Translations under genes and position numbers: made by a program | Assembly: GCA_029844215.1 (NCBI GenBank) | Contig: CM056726.1 | Location: forward strand, 33,473,001-33,537,000 | Source: Przewalskia tangutica | Taxonomy: Eukaryota; Streptophyta; Magnoliopsida; Solanales; Solanaceae | Reading direction: 5' to 3' | DNA length: 64,000 nucleotides | In this document: in pieces, positions 33,098 through 46,108 of the stretch | How positions within the stretch are numbered: the stretch's first letter is position 1 | How the letters are laid out: each line of letters starts with the position of its first letter | The notes under the pieces: generated by a model | Seen by the model: the letters and a program-made list of their open reading frames with translations, nothing else | Told to the model about the DNA's origin: nothing | Databases searched by the model: none

Positions 33098-34014
33098 GAT
33101 CTTTATATGCAATTTGCACAGTTCCAATGCGCTCAAGGAGGTCGGGCCAAGAGAGGGATAGTGCGTGTATGCACTCAGAAAGGGTATATGCATAATATGT
33201 GGTTGTCAAAAGAATAGACTTTAGGCTCAAAAGAGAGAGTGTTACGGATAATGCTATTTGGTGTGCTGGAAAGGTTCAAACGGATCAAATAAAGCCTACG
33301 GTCATCTCCTATATCAAGTGTTACTCGGGATTTCGCCTCAACAAACATTCGAGCCAAGTTTTAGATCACAATGCAATACAATTGAACTTATTCTAAAACT
33401 CTCCACACAATGCACATGAAACGATGAGGTTGGTTTTGTTCTTATTTTGGAAGCATGAAAGACAATTTTTCAAGTGTCATTATCGGTGTGAATAAGAGGT
33501 ACCAAAAGAATATATAGTTTACCGTGAAGTCAGTTCTCTCCACCATACCGATTATTACTCGTTCTTTCCTATGCACACTCTTAATTGTGTTGATATCAAC
33601 CAAGTCAAACAATGATGCTAAAAATATTTTTATATTTTTGAATAAAGGGTACCGAACCAAAGTAGGACTGCCTACGTATCTCATCTTTGATGAGAATCAG
33701 GTGCGTGTATTTCGTTCAGATAGGTTATAAAATGCATGCTTGAAAAAGAATTCATCCACGATAGACTAGTAAGAGTAAAGACTTTATAAAATAGATGATT
33801 GTCCACTATAGGACGAATGCGAAGTAAAATAATTGTCCACGGTGGGATGGATTTAATGAAAAATGAATTTCCATGATAGAATGAATGAAACGGATGGGTG
33901 AACCAAATATGTCCCTTTCTAAGGTGGACAAGAAAGTGTGTCTCTTTACATGTTTGTTCCACTTTCATTGGGTAGCGTTCTGCAAGGACTAGATTTATAT
34001 TTTTTAGTGGTGCC
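33098..34014. repeat. Large tandem duplication, copy 1
   Basis: About 917 bp aligning with 34590-35507 at an offset of 1,492 bp. Landmarks in both: TATGCACTCAGAAAGGGTAT, GGATTTCGCCTCAACAAACA, GGTACCGAAC...GCCTACGTATCTCATC. No gene is supported; GCCTACGTATCTCA is a motif I associate with Tat/Ogre-type elements of Solanaceae. Confidence 0.85.
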
Positions 34015-34206
34015 GAACCCAAAATGGGTTGCCTACGTATCACATCGTATGGTGTGAATCAGACACGCGTAATTCATGAAGATATGTTGTAAAATGTATG
34101 ATATCAAGGAATTATGTAATGAAAACTAAACATATCAATTGAATTTGCAAATATGTATAAAATACAAAAGTATAGACAAACTCGGAGTGATGCCTCGTTG
34201 AATCTG

Positions 34207-34592
34207 GTGTTGGCTGACTTCTTTCAGTAAAAAACATCTCCCGGTCATCTTTGTGAAACCTTTTGTTTTTGTTCTTTCCTGGAGTATCTCCAGGGATAAT
34301 GTTTCGTAACGACTGCCCTCTACTGTTTGCGAGGACGGTCTTCCTGCAAAAAATAAGAGCAATGGGTGAAAGTAGGAAAGTTACGAAAATAATAAAATGT
34401 AGGAGTGTGACAGTATAGTCAAAGACACCCCCTGATTGGTTCGACCGGACTGGAGGTTGACTGATTTCTTCCAGTCAAAAACATCTCTCGGTCATCTTTG
34501 TAAAAACTTTTATTTTGTTATTTTCTGGAGTATCTCCAGTGATAATGATTTATAGCGACCGCCCTCGACAGTTTGTGAGGATTCTTCCTGAT
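34207..34592. repeat. Short tandem repeat between the large copies
   Basis: A unit of about 135 bp occurs at 34207-34345 and 34453-34592. Both contain CGGTCATCTTTGT, TCTGGAGTATCTCCAG and a CCGCCCTC/CTGCCCTC block. TGGAGTATCTCCA is a short palindrome-like site. Confidence 0.75.
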
Positions 34593-35507
34593 CTTTATTA
34601 GCAATTTGCACATTTCCAATACGCTCAAGGAGGCCGAGTCAAGAGAGAGATAGTGGGTGTATGCACTCAGAAAGGGTATAAACATAATATGTGATTGTCA
34701 AAAGAATAGGCTTTAGACTCAAAAGAGGGAGTGCTACGGATAATGCTATTTGGTGCGCTGGAAATGTTCAAACGGATCAAATAAAGCCTACGGTCATTTC
34801 CTATATCAAGTGTTACTCGGGATTTCGCCTCAACAAACATTCGAGCCAAGTTTTAGATCACAATACAATGCAGTTGAATTTATTCTAAAACTCTTCACAC
34901 AATGCACATGAAACGATGAGGTTGATTTTTTTCTTATCTTGGAAGCATGCAAGACAATTTTTCAAGTGTCACTATCGGTGTGAATAAGAGGTACCAAAAG
35001 AATATATAGTTTACCGTGAAGTCAATTCTCTCCACCATATCGATTATTACTCGTTCTTTCATATGTATACTCTTAATTGTGTTGGTATCAACCAAGTCAG
35101 ACAATGATGCTAAAAATATTTTTATATTTTTGAATAAAGGGTACCGAACCCAAGTAGGACTGCCTACGTATCTCATCTTTGATGAGAATCAGGTGCGCGT
35201 ATTTCGTTCAGATAGGTTATAAAATGCATGTTTGAAAAAATAATTCATCCACAATAGACTAGTAAGAGTAAAACCTTTATAAAATAGATGATTGTCCACT
35301 ATATGACGAATGCGAAGTAAAATAATTGTCCACGGTGGGATGAATGAAATGAAAAATAAATTTCCATGATAGAATAAATGAAACAGATGGGTGAACCAAA
35401 TATGTCTCTTTCTAAGGTGGACAATAAAGTGTGTCTCTTTACAGGTTCGTTCCACTTTCATTGGGTAGCGTTCTGCAAGGACTATATTTACATTTTTTAG
35501 TGGTACC
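34590..35507. repeat. Large tandem duplication, copy 2
   Basis: The second copy of the block at 33098-34014, broken at about 35507 by the start of the truncated Tekay-like element. In copy 1 the sequence continues GTGGTGCCGAACCC; in copy 2 it switches to retrotransposon DNA after GTGGTACC. Confidence 0.85.
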
Positions 35508-36700
35508 ATCCGACCTGCGGAAGAGTAAGAAACGAGGCGATCGTCGGTCTCTCTTTCAAGAATCGAAACCCCGCTCCAAGCATCATCCCATGAAACTTGC
35601 TTACGAGTCGGCTAGTCAATGGTGCGAAGATAGAAGCAAACTTCTCCACGAACGCCGATAATATCTGCAAGGCCCGTAAAGCTGCGAACCTCAGCCGGAG
35701 TAGTAGGTCTAGGCAGTCTGGATCGCCGATCTTGGCGTATCCACTCGAATGCCATCGGCCCACAATATGCCCAAGAAACGCCCGAAGTCAACAAAACTCA
35801 CATTTGGAAAACTTGGCGTCTGCAGTCTGATCGGAGAAGCTGTCGGCCAAGATCGCCGAAATGCTCGCGTGCTCGCTCTGGCGAGAATAAACCAAGATAT
35901 CATCAATGAACACTATCACAAACGTGTCCAAAAATGGTTTGAACACTCGGTTCATCAAATCCATGAATCTGCGGGAGCATTGGTCAACCAAAGACATGAC
36001 CACGAACTCATAATGCGTCTGGGTCCGAATGCGATCTAGGGACATCCACTCTCGACACGAACGATGATAGCGACGCAGATCAATCTTGGAGAAACATCTC
36101 GCGCCTGCAATGGTCGAACAAATCATCAATCACAGGAAGGGTATTCGTTCTTAATGGTCACCTTGTTCAGTGCTGTAATCAACACATGCGCTGGCGTCGC
36201 CCTTCTTCCACGAACAATCTGGCGCTCCCGGGGAGAAACACTAGGCTGATGAAGCCGCTTCTCCAAAGAAATCCTAAGTGATCCTTGACTCTCTCAACTC
36301 GGCGGGTGTCATTACGTATGGCGGAATGGAAATAGGCCAGTGTCCGCAATATGTCAATACAAAACTCAATCTCCTCTCGGGAGGATACGAGAGGTCGTGC
36401 TGAAACACGTGCGGGAACTCTCGACCACTGGGCGACGGAAAATCTGGTACCGCGACTTGATATCAAACACGAACGAGATGGTAGATATACCCTTCGTACC
36501 ATCTTCAGCGCCAGGGTGAAAATAAACCTACCCGCCGGCGTCTGGTGCTCCTCCCACTCAACAACCGGCTCGCCGAGCTGGGAACCGTCTACTCTCTCTG
36601 CGGTCTACATTGGCATAGCAAGAAGCTAGCCAATCCATCCCATGATCACGTCGAAGTCAATCATCTCAACTCTATCAAGTCGGCTGGTCCGACGATCGTA
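35508..36700 (-). pseudogene. Tekay-like RT and protease remnant (truncated copy)
   Basis: Minus strand: protease tail with DFDVIMG near 36620-36680, RT start EIEFCIDI near 36340-36370, YEFVVMS, LMNRVFKPFLDTFVIVFIDD and ILVYSR (catalytic IDD) near 35880-36020, KFSKCEF, and the thumb region FAALRALQILSAFVEKFASI. Frames are broken repeatedly. Confidence 0.8.
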
Positions 36701-36849
36701 AATGGTCACGGACAAGCTCTATATACGCCGAGCTACCACCGAATCACCAGCGTAGCTACCTCGAAAGTGGTCTATGGACTCGGGATCTATCCACATCTAC
36801 TAGCGAGGGAGATATATGGGGCCAGTAGAACCGGATCTATCAAAGCATA

Positions 36850-38142
36850 CACATCAAACCCAGCGATAAGGTACGTGGCGACATCGGTGAGGCCTCACGA
36901 TCTGTCGGTGGACAAAGCATAAATGCGGTTACGAGGACGCTAGGCTGAGACCAGCGCCACGACCCTGCGCGACCGCTGGTCCATGAGTACCTTGCCTCGG
37001 GCGAGTAATCGTCGAGGATGAAGAAGCGGCAGACCTGCGGTGGGCCCCTACTACCGCGCCGCTCGGTCGGACAAACTCTCGCGAAATGACCTGCGGCCAA
37101 GTATAGCGAGCTCGAGTCTGACTCGAATGGTATCTACCACAACGGGCACCGGCGGACCTCGAGCAGTTAGCACCCTGCTACCGGAAATCAAAGTCACAGG
37201 GCCCCGACACCATCGCTCTGGTATCTTGAAAATGAGGTAGAGCGCTCTGTCTTGGCGTGGTGCAAATCTGGACTTCTGGCGATCGCCCACCACGAGAACC
37301 ACCAAAATAACGGCCGTCTTGGCCTTCTTCTGCTGATATCGCTCTGCAGCGGTCTCTACGCTCACATCCATCGGTCGTGAGCTGCATACGGGTTATGTCC
37401 ATTACGGGTGAAGGACACACCCGCACAAGACTACGCCATGTAATCATCTAGCCCGGTGACATAGCGATGCACCACCTGTCCTCCATCTGCTACGGTCTGC
37501 GAGGACATATCGAGCCAAAGAATCAAACTCGACATTGTACTCCCTGTGCGTCCTCGCATCTCGGCCAACAGAATCTATCGGCTCGTGCCCTCGCCATGCG
37601 GAGGCGAAGTGTGTGAAAAGCCTCAAAACTCATCCCATCTGCTGGAGGTGCATGCTCTCCCGAAAGCTCAGTGAATCAAACCAATCGACTGCGGTATCAC
37701 GCGGCCGTCTGAACCGAATGTCACAGACTCGGTCTCTGAAGCCACGATCACCGCGTAATCCTCTGCGGTGACGGATGAACTCCTGCGGATCATCCTCGGC
37801 CTCGACCCGTAAAACTACGGCGGGCTCTGACTAAGGAAATCCGTAGTCTCAAACTATACGCCTCGGGTGCACTACGGTCTGGCCCAGGCTGAGCTGAATC
37901 TGCCGCGTCGGCCTCTCGCCGTGTCGGGCCTGACTTTAGCCAAAGGTGGGCCGTCTCCTTGTACCCTAACTCCTCCGCCCGGTGTGGGACGGGAGGTGTG
38001 GGTGCTGCGATCTCTGGTTGTGGCGTCATAGAACTTCGCCGTCTCTGGTATAGGCGGGCACGAGCCCTCGTGACTCTGGGTGTCTGCTAGCGACTCCTCA
38101 TTTGCCTTGCCGCCACGGGCGGGTTGCCTTACGTGGAGGCAT
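36850..38142 (-). pseudogene. Tekay-like gag remnant (truncated copy)
   Basis: On the minus strand an ATG at 38142 starts MPPRKATRPWRQGK, the same start as in the complete element. Downstream pieces include GHFARVCPTERR near 37060-37095, the end of a CCHC zinc knuckle. Stops and frameshifts throughout. Confidence 0.7.
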
Positions 38143-38329
38143 AAGCATTACGGAAAGGAATACGTTAGAGGGTCCAACCTATAACATGACTAAAGCACGA
38201 TCTCAGAATGAAGAATGGAAACCAATCCTAAATATCCTATAGCCTCCTGATTATTGGTGTGGTGCACAACATACCGATAATCAAGACTCTACTAGATACG
38301 GTCTGTAGACACTTTCCGAGGATTAACTG

Positions 38330-38341
38330 CTCTGATACCAC
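38330..38341 (-). promoter_or_regulatory. PBS of the truncated Tekay-like element
   Basis: Minus strand TGGTATCAGAGC, an exact initiator Met-tRNA-type primer site, next to the LTR at 38345. Confidence 0.88.
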
Positions 38342-38344
38342 TTT

Positions 38345-40776
38345 TGTCACGACCCATTCCGGGGCCCGTAACTGGTGCCTTACCGGGGCACCCAAGTAGT
38401 CATACATCAGAGTAATCAGCGGAAATATAAAACAAGACATGAAACAGTTTATAAAATAAGACACAGTTTATGTGAACAAACGTCGCCTTTCGGCATATAT
38501 ATATAAACAAGGTTTAGCAGTTACATCCGACATTGTACAACATGACTACAGACCTCTAAGGAAAAATACAACTATGGCGGGACAGGGCCCCGCCATACCC
38601 TGACTGTACAAAACTATCTACAACAGGGAGATCATACCAAAGAGTAGAGCCTCCGGAAGAGATGGAGCTCCCGACACCAACGTAGAGATCCTAAGGATGC
38701 GGATCTAGCACCTGCTTGCCACTGCGGCATGAACGCCAAGGCGAGGTCGAGATAACAGTACCATGTATGTGAAACTATAAAGAACTGAAATGAAATCAAA
38801 GTATTTAAAACCTTTTCACAAATACAATCAGTTCAATTGCACATAGTGCCACATCACAAACAACAACAGTAATAGAAAATCAGAATGTCTATTCTAGGCC
38901 GCGAATGATCGGCAAGGCCAATCGCCCATAGTATCATTCTGCGTGCCTAGTCTCGACTTCCGCACCGCATAGGTCACACATGCACCGCATGAGGTATTCC
39001 GCGTCGGGGCAGCCAACCCCGACATCCGCCTAGGCTCCCGCAGCCGCGTAGCCTCAAAAGACCGCGTAGTCTCAACAGATCGCATAGGAATCCCCGCGTC
39101 GGGCTAAACACCCGAATGATCAATCACGAGCATACCGCTGCTCCGCATAGTCTCACAGACCGCATAGCCGTATAGACCCGCGTCAGGGCAAGCCCTCAGA
39201 TAACGATCGAGGGTAGGTGATACAATAACAAGACAACGGACTTACCGGTTAGCAACGTAAGCACAGAAGAATGACCCCTTACACGGATTTCAAGACACTA
39301 ACCTGTAAAGATCATAATATGTCTACTTATCACATAAATCTTACTACACTTAACAGAAATCAATACAAGGCTTTTATAAACAAACAAGTAAACAGTTCCT
39401 TTTTATCTTTCTTAAGTTGTTATACATAACTTCCCATAAAGCTAGTATAACTCTTAAGCTTTTGTTTTAAAAACCAAATATTTATCTTCTGTTAAAAATG
39501 ATTCAGTATTCTTTTGAAATGCTTCCAGTTCTTTGTTATTTAGGCTTAAGCCTGAGGCATTCTGCGTAAGTATTATTCGAGCTTAAGCGGTGGCATTCTG
39601 TAAGTATTATTCAGCTTAAGTCAAAGACATTGCCGTAGTTATTATTCATTAACACGTACGCTCACCGTACTATATATTGTAAAATATCATGCTTTAGGAA
39701 GAATCACATACCTTCCAATGAAAACCACCGCCAAGTTGAATATGTCGCAGCAGAGTCACCATAATAGTCACGGACATCTATCAAAGACTACTCAAGGTCA
39801 TTCTAAACAGAGGGTTCACAATTCTACGGAAAGTCGGGCAAGACCTCCTACCCTGAGCTATATAAGTTCATCGTGAAAACAGTCCTATGTAAGTCTGATT
39901 TGATTATTCTTCTTTAAACCCTTCTACTGTGGTAACAGTTCAATTCTATTCGTGATATCCTTCTAAGTATTTAATACTTATTCAATATTACTACGGTATG
40001 TATTCTCTAATTCAAAAGAGGTTAGGATTAGTTACCTCGGTAAGCCCAAAAATATCCTAGATAAAGTCGCGCTGAGCAAGGTTTAGCTCCTAAGTTATGC
40101 GCTCAGAGCTCCAAGAAACCCTAGAAGTTCTTCACAACTTCTACTAAGTACTATGGGATTTGTTCTAGGTATTTTGGGCATTATAACGATACTAGAAGAC
40201 AACTTTTCTACCAAGGAGGGGGTAGATTTCGGCTAGGCTGGGGTAGGCCTCGGCCAAACTCACTCGAGGGGAGAGGTGTTGGACGAAAAGGCTGAGAGAG
40301 GAGAGGATTTTTCAAGACTTGGAAGATAACTTTGTGGATGAAGAACTCTTCATCTCTAAGGTATTTATAGCTCAAGCCTTGGCCAACCAATGGCCAAGAT
40401 GAAGACAAGTGCAAGGCAAGTGTAGGGTGAGGATTAACTATACACAAATATCCTACCAACTCCTTGACTTGTGCACAAGGCACAAAAAACGTGCCATGGC
40501 TCTTCAATTCGTCCAAATGGACGATTCAAGTCCACCAATGGGAGGGTGCCAAGTGTCGCCCTCCCGTTGGTCCAAAATGTTTCGTCTCTCGGAAAAATCC
40601 GCAAAAAATAGCAATGGCATAGCCGGAATTTTCCCTACGAAAGCTGTGGAAACGTTTCGTCGGAAAACGATTCTTTTAGTGAGTTGTGTACAAAAAAACG
40701 TCCAAGGCTAACTTTAAGGCCAAACTTTTTGTACGTATTCCCTTACGTACATACTCTGGAAATACGGGGTATAACA
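38345..40776 (-). repeat. 5' LTR of the truncated Tekay-like element
   Basis: Plus-strand ends TGTCACGACCCATTCC and ACGGGGTATAACA, length about 2.43 kb. Related to, but clearly diverged from, the LTRs of the complete element; shares the GGCGGGACAGGGCCCCGCCATA block. Confidence 0.88.
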
Positions 40777-41866
40777 ACAATTATACATTCCGTGGATTTG
40801 CTCTTCACGATGCGAGTATTGCGTATATGCTCATTGCGGGTCCACAAGATCCATGCGGGTGAAATAGTTCCATGCGTGTGAAATAGTCCCTTGCGGGAGA
40901 AATAGTCCTATGCGGGTTCAATTCCCATGATTATTCCATGGACTGCTACTCCATGATGCGGGTATATCTATATATATACTAATTGCGGGTCTACAAGATC
41001 CATGCGGATGAAATAGTCTCATTCGGGTGAAATAGTCTCATGAGTTGATTTTCTATTTTTAAAAATGTACAGTTTACTCTCATTATACTGAGTCCCTCAC
41101 TAAAGGGTCGGGACACATTATAGGCATATAGACATGACAATTGATTTTATATTATATCATGGACTGCCGACAGTGATGTTGGAATTCCACGGGCATGCTC
41201 TCTTGATACGGGTTATATATTATACTTGTTACATGCTGACAGTGATGTTGTATTCCACGAGCATGCTTCTGTGATATTATATGCTGAGGGCAGGTGTCCC
41301 TGATCTTGACATGACTTTCATATTTGAAAGTGGTACGTCTGATACTGAGTAGTGCGGTGATACAAGGTACTGACTGATTTTTATATGGCACGGTAGGATC
41401 TGGTATTTGATTTTCATACTTGCCCCTGTCATTCTTTTGTACAGTTATGATCTTGTTTACTGTACTTCATGTTTTCATGTCCGCAGGTATTAGGTACTCA
41501 GTTGTGGATCCGCGAGCTTAGGATCCTTGTTCAGCATTCTGAGATAGTTTCGATGTTTCGGAGCTTGTCATTATGGCTAGGCATATTCAGGGGTACGGCG
41601 GGGCCTTGTCCCGTCATAGTTGTCATCAAAATCTTAGAAGTCTGTATTCATATGTAGGCTGGACTGGCGAGAGTTGTATTTCCATTGTTGTATATTTGTA
41701 GACCCATTCGGGTGTGATATATATTATGGCAGCTTTGACGGACTTGCCTTTGTTGTTAAAAGAAAAAAAAAAGTGTTATTTATCTTCCGCGGGTTACTTG
41801 TGTTGTATGGTTAGAAGGATGCCCAGGTAGGGCACTAGTCGCGGGCCCGGGGTTCGGGGCGTGACA
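40777..41866 (+). repeat. LTR fragment of a Tekay-related family, plus orientation
   Basis: Ends in GGGGTTCGGGGCGTGACA, the 3' LTR terminus in plus orientation. Contains ACGGCGGGGCCTTGTCCCGTC and repeated TGCGGGTGAAATAGT units, reverse counterparts of the LTR motifs nearby. Its 5' start is missing. Confidence 0.7.
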
Positions 41867-42904
41867 CTAATTCCTAATGATATGATATTGTCTTGATTTT
41901 CTAAAGTAAAAGTTATTCTATTTATTCCATTGAGAGTCAAATGATGATTTAATTTGTATAAGGTTACTCATGATATTCTATTCGTGCGGATATGACTATA
42001 TGATTTCACCGAGTTCCGGGCCGGGTATGTACATGTATGATGATTTCACACCGAGTCCCATAATGAGTCGGGTACGGTATGTGCACATTATATGATCACA
42101 CTGAGACCCTCACTAGGGGGCCGGGTACGGTATGTATATGATTCACACCGAGACCCTCATTAGGGGGCCGAATATGGTATATATATGTATATGGTTTCAT
42201 TCACACCGAGACCTTCACTAGGGGGCCGAGTACGGTATATATATTGGATATGACTCTCATTTTTATAAGGCACAGTTGACTCTCTTTTGTATATGACACA
42301 GTTGAATTGGTAATTTGATTATTATACTTGTCTCCTGATATCCTTTGGCCAGTTGTGATCCTTCTTACAGTATTTCATGTTTTACATATTCAGTGCATTA
42401 TTTAAATCGACCCTTTTCCGGAGTGCGTTCATGCGCAGTCTGAGTGCTCAGTTTGGTCATCCTCTGGTCTAGGATTCCTGTTCAGCTAGTTGGAGAGCTC
42501 CATTGATTCGGAGCTTAGTCATTTGGTACATAACCTTATTTTTAGACTTATTCATATTTAGGGGCACGACGGGGCCCTGTCCCGTCATTTTTCATTATCG
42601 TACTCTTAGAGGTCTGTAGATAGTTGTGAGTGGTAGATGTGTTTTTGTATATGTGTACAATTGTGAGTCGTTTTTGATATCTCTATGTACAGTGGCGACC
42701 TCGTCGGCTTTCATATTTCGTTATGTTGAAATGATGTGACTCCTCAGGAGACAGATTTATTCTGATATACATGATGTTATGAGTTAGCAGCTTATTTTCA
42801 CGAGATTTTTATATTGTTTGGTATCAGTCAGATTATACGTGATAGGTCAGTCTAAAGGTGTCCAATTAGGGCACCGGATCGCGGCCCGTTGGATCGGGTC
42901 GTGA
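41867..42904 (+). repeat. Second LTR fragment, plus orientation, with a tandem array
   Basis: Ends GGATCGGGTCGTGA and contains ACGACGGGGCCCTGTCCCGTC. At about 42005-42245 there are four to five units of around 50 bp built on CACACCGAGACCCTCA, TAGGGGGCCG and GTACGGTAT. Probably a different family member from the fragment before it. Confidence 0.7.
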
Positions 42905-43880
42905 AAATCCCGATCTGCTTGTTTGAGATATAACCACCATGTCGGTGTCGCTCTGACGTACCTCGCCGTGGAAGTGACGTCGTTGCCCCCCTTTTTTGTG
43001 CTATTGAAACCGGTCGGAGTTTGAACTTTGGTGACGCTGGTTGTTTCTTTTTCTCTTGCGATTATATTATTGTTGGTTGGACTGGTTTAAACTTGTTTTT
43101 CATATACTCCGACGAGTTGGGTTGTTCATATATGTTATGTTTATTTCTCTGCAGATCTCGCCAATGACTTGTGTTTTTTGACAAATTCCATTTCTCCGGT
43201 GAACTGAGTTGGATCTTATATTATTATTCTGTTTATCTTTGTACAGGTCGGGTCGAAGATGTTATCTCCGACTCCGGCAACCCTTATTTGCTGCCAACTT
43301 CTAATGGTGTTATAGCGTTGCTCGTTTAGTTACTGTCTTGCTATTTTTTCTTTGATTTCGGACGATGTTGCCCCCTTGTTATTTCTATTAAATTGATAAC
43401 AAACAAATACTACATTTGATTGGCCGATGAGAATAATTTATTTTGAGGTCATGTCCCTTTTGAAAGGTTGTCCCTCGGCTTTCTTTCATTCGAATTAGGA
43501 GAGGATGAGACTTAAATTTTTCATACACCAGATACCAACATGCGTTGTCGAGGCAACTAGATTGACTGACGAGTGACTAGTTCGTAGTCACGATGTGTTT
43601 TAAATGTATTTTAAAAAAAATATAGGTCTCAGTCCTCCGTAATCAAAACTACTACTATTTTGAATAATAAAGAACCCTTACCCAGAATTTCATAGTTTCG
43701 CAGACCATTAAATGGAGTTTACATTTTACAACAGTTTTAGTTAATTTAGGTGTCCTAATTCACCATAATAATTAGGTGGCGACTCCTCGAACCCCTAGCA
43801 TTTCATTAATCCAGGGCAATCACCCAAGCAATACGTTGCAGTTCCGTTCCGACCCCGCTGTCAAAAACAGTCGGAAAGCA
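42905..43880 (+). repeat. Tat left LTR, 3' part
   Basis: The end is fixed by the adjoining PBS. TAGGTGGCGACTCC and ATACGTTGCAGTTCCGTTC are shared with the end of the LTR at 51420-51541. The 5' part is missing or replaced by the LTR fragments to the left. Confidence 0.65.
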
Positions 43881-43898
43881 TGGCGACTCTGTTGGGGA
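43881..43898 (+). promoter_or_regulatory. Tat/Ogre primer-binding site
   Basis: TGGCGACTCTGTTGGGGA, one base from the Tat/Ogre consensus TGGCGACTCTGCTGGGGA ascribed to tRNA-Arg. Confidence 0.85.
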
Positions 43899-44887
43899 TA
43901 TCATATTCTTAACCATAGCAAACCTAGGTTTATTATTGTTTGGCTTTATTTGATCTTGCGCTTCAAATTATTTCTTCATTGTAATTGCTTTAATTGCTAT
44001 TTTCTTTTAATGTTTTTTTAAAATTGGCATTCCGTTCATATTTCCTCCACTTCGGAAAATTGACACTATCACACATTACACGCGAGGTGTGTTTCGCGCT
44101 CCCGCAAAGTTTTCTTTCAAATATCCAAATTTTAGGAGAGTTGGCGTACGCGCGGGGCTTCCGGACCATCCGGTGGCCGCGTAGCCTTCTCACTCGAGTA
44201 GTCCATTCGGGAACCTTGCGTCTAGTCAGTCAAATCTTAGAAAATTTAGGATAGAGATATACCACCCTTTTATCTCAAGTCATGCCTGCATACACCTTAG
44301 GTGGGTTGATCATTGGTATCGACTCCACAATTAGGAAATCCACCAAATTGTCGACGAGTCTTATAACCCAACGACCCATCATCATATTATGTGTAGCGTG
44401 ACAATGATAGAATAATCCAAGCCTATCATGACATGCTGAAATTAGAAAATGTACATTCATTTCCAACAAAAGTATTATAGTTTAACAGCTTGGATCAATC
44501 TATCCTAATCCCGCATATTTGACGTTTAGGCCCACATCTGGCATAAGAGAGACCCCGTGCATGTTAGGGCGCACATTTAATTTGTCTCTTTCAACTTTGT
44601 GCAATCTGCTTGCAATTTGATGTTTACACCTTTGCACTAATTATTTTAAAGCAGTAATTACCCACTTCATACTAACTCGGTTTGCTTCATTTTACAAGGT
44701 TTCATTTTCTTAATTTATTTCCCAAAGGTTGGTCCGTGTTGACTAAACTGACAGAATACCCTTGCAATATTAAAGGCACGATCACCCATCAAAATGACTT
44801 ATTAATGGGCATTTAATTATTTGTGACGCGGGGCATGAAGATGTCCTGCAAATTGGACATGTACCGCGACCCTGTCTCTCTTGGAAG

Positions 44888-45285
44888 CTTGTTTAAAATT
44901 GTATCATTATTTAATAAAATAACGCGATTCAAATTGAGGCCAGAACCGTACGCATGTAATGTGTTTTGCCTCCATCTTTTGAAAGCATAACATACAAGCC
45001 GCTTCTTTGCAATTTCAAAATTTGCTTTGTTTAATCAATTCTCTTTCAGCATGCCTACTAACAAACTTGTCAATAATCTCCTGGATGTTTGTTTAAAATT
45101 GTATCAGCATTTAATAAAATAATGCGATTCAAATTGAGGCCTGAACCGCATGCATGCATTCAATGTGTTTTGCCTCCGTCTTTTGAAAGCTTAAAATTCA
45201 AATCACTTTTTTGCAATTTCAAAATTTACTTTGTTTAATTAATTCTCTTCGAGCATGCATACTAATAAATCTGTCGATAGTGTGA
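44888..45285. repeat. Tandem duplication of about 200 bp in the Tat leader
   Basis: Two units (44888-45088 and 45089-45285). Both contain GTTTAAAATTGTATCA, GCGATTCAAATTGAGGCC and TGTGTTTTGCCTCC. Confidence 0.85.
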
Positions 45286-45429
45286 ATGTGACATATGGTG
45301 AAATAAGTGAACGAACCAGATACATGTAGGCACGTGTGGGCCCCATATAAATAGGTTCACTTTGGCAAAGAAGATTCTATAAGCATGGTATCTTTGAATG
45401 ACCATAGGAGACATATTACACCCGCCTTG

Positions 45430-46108
45430 TGCAAAACGCCACCAATATCATATTCATGTCGAGTTGATTTGAGTGCCTCCAAACGAACTCAATATGACGA
45501 GTTATCCTTGGCCATTTGCAGCTTGGGGCATGCATACCATAGGACCTATCAAACCCGCAACATCGAATGCACATAGATTCACTCTAGTAGCAATTAACTA
45601 CTTCACAAAGTGGGTAGAGACATCATTTGACTTTGTCCGCAACATCATTTGTCGGTTATAAACAAACAGTGAAAGCTAACCTCGATAATGGTTTGACACA
45701 TGAGAAGTTCAAGATCATTCGCCGTAATTCCACTGTGAAAGATGACTAATAATTACAAGTATTGGCACGAGCATTTACCCTTTGCACTTTTGGGGCTATC
45801 ACACTACAATCAAGACTTCTACCGGGGCAACGCCATATCTTTCAGTTTATGGAACAAACGTTGTGTTATCGGCAGAAGTAGAAATATCATCTATGAGAAT
45901 TATCCAAGAAGCCGAGTTAAGTGAAGCCAAGTGGATACAGAGTCGATGCGAGCAGTTGATGCTAATTGATGAAAAACGGATGAACGCAATTTGTCACGGG
46001 CAACTTATCAGAGAAGAATGGCCAAAACTTTCAACAAGTAAAATCAAGGATTTTCAAACTGGGGAAATTGATGTTGGAACGCATATTTCCGCACCAAAAC
46101 GAAGCTAA
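45430..46108 (+). pseudogene. Tat integrase remnant
   Basis: Readable pieces: VPPNELNMTSYPWPFAAWGM, TIGPIKPATSNAHRF, LVAINYFTKWVE, FVRNIICR, WHEHLPFALLG, TTIKTSTGATPYLSVYGTNV, AEVEISSMRIIQEAELSEAK, LIDEKRMNAICHGQL. These are the Tat/Ogre integrase core and C-terminal motifs in order. The segment with the last two catalytic residues (about 45655-45745) is mostly deleted, and frames shift several times. Confidence 0.88.

Larger units (their letters stand above)
35508..40776 (-). mobile_element. Truncated second Tekay-like Ty3-gypsy element
   Basis: Minus-strand element with its 5' LTR at 38345-40776, PBS, gag, protease and RT remnants. It is cut off at about 35507, within the RT/RNase H connection (after a TLPQVG segment), so RNase H, integrase and 3' LTR are missing. 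Its coding DNA aligns by eye with the complete Tekay-like element at 53-63.6 kb but carries many small indels. Confidence 0.85.
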
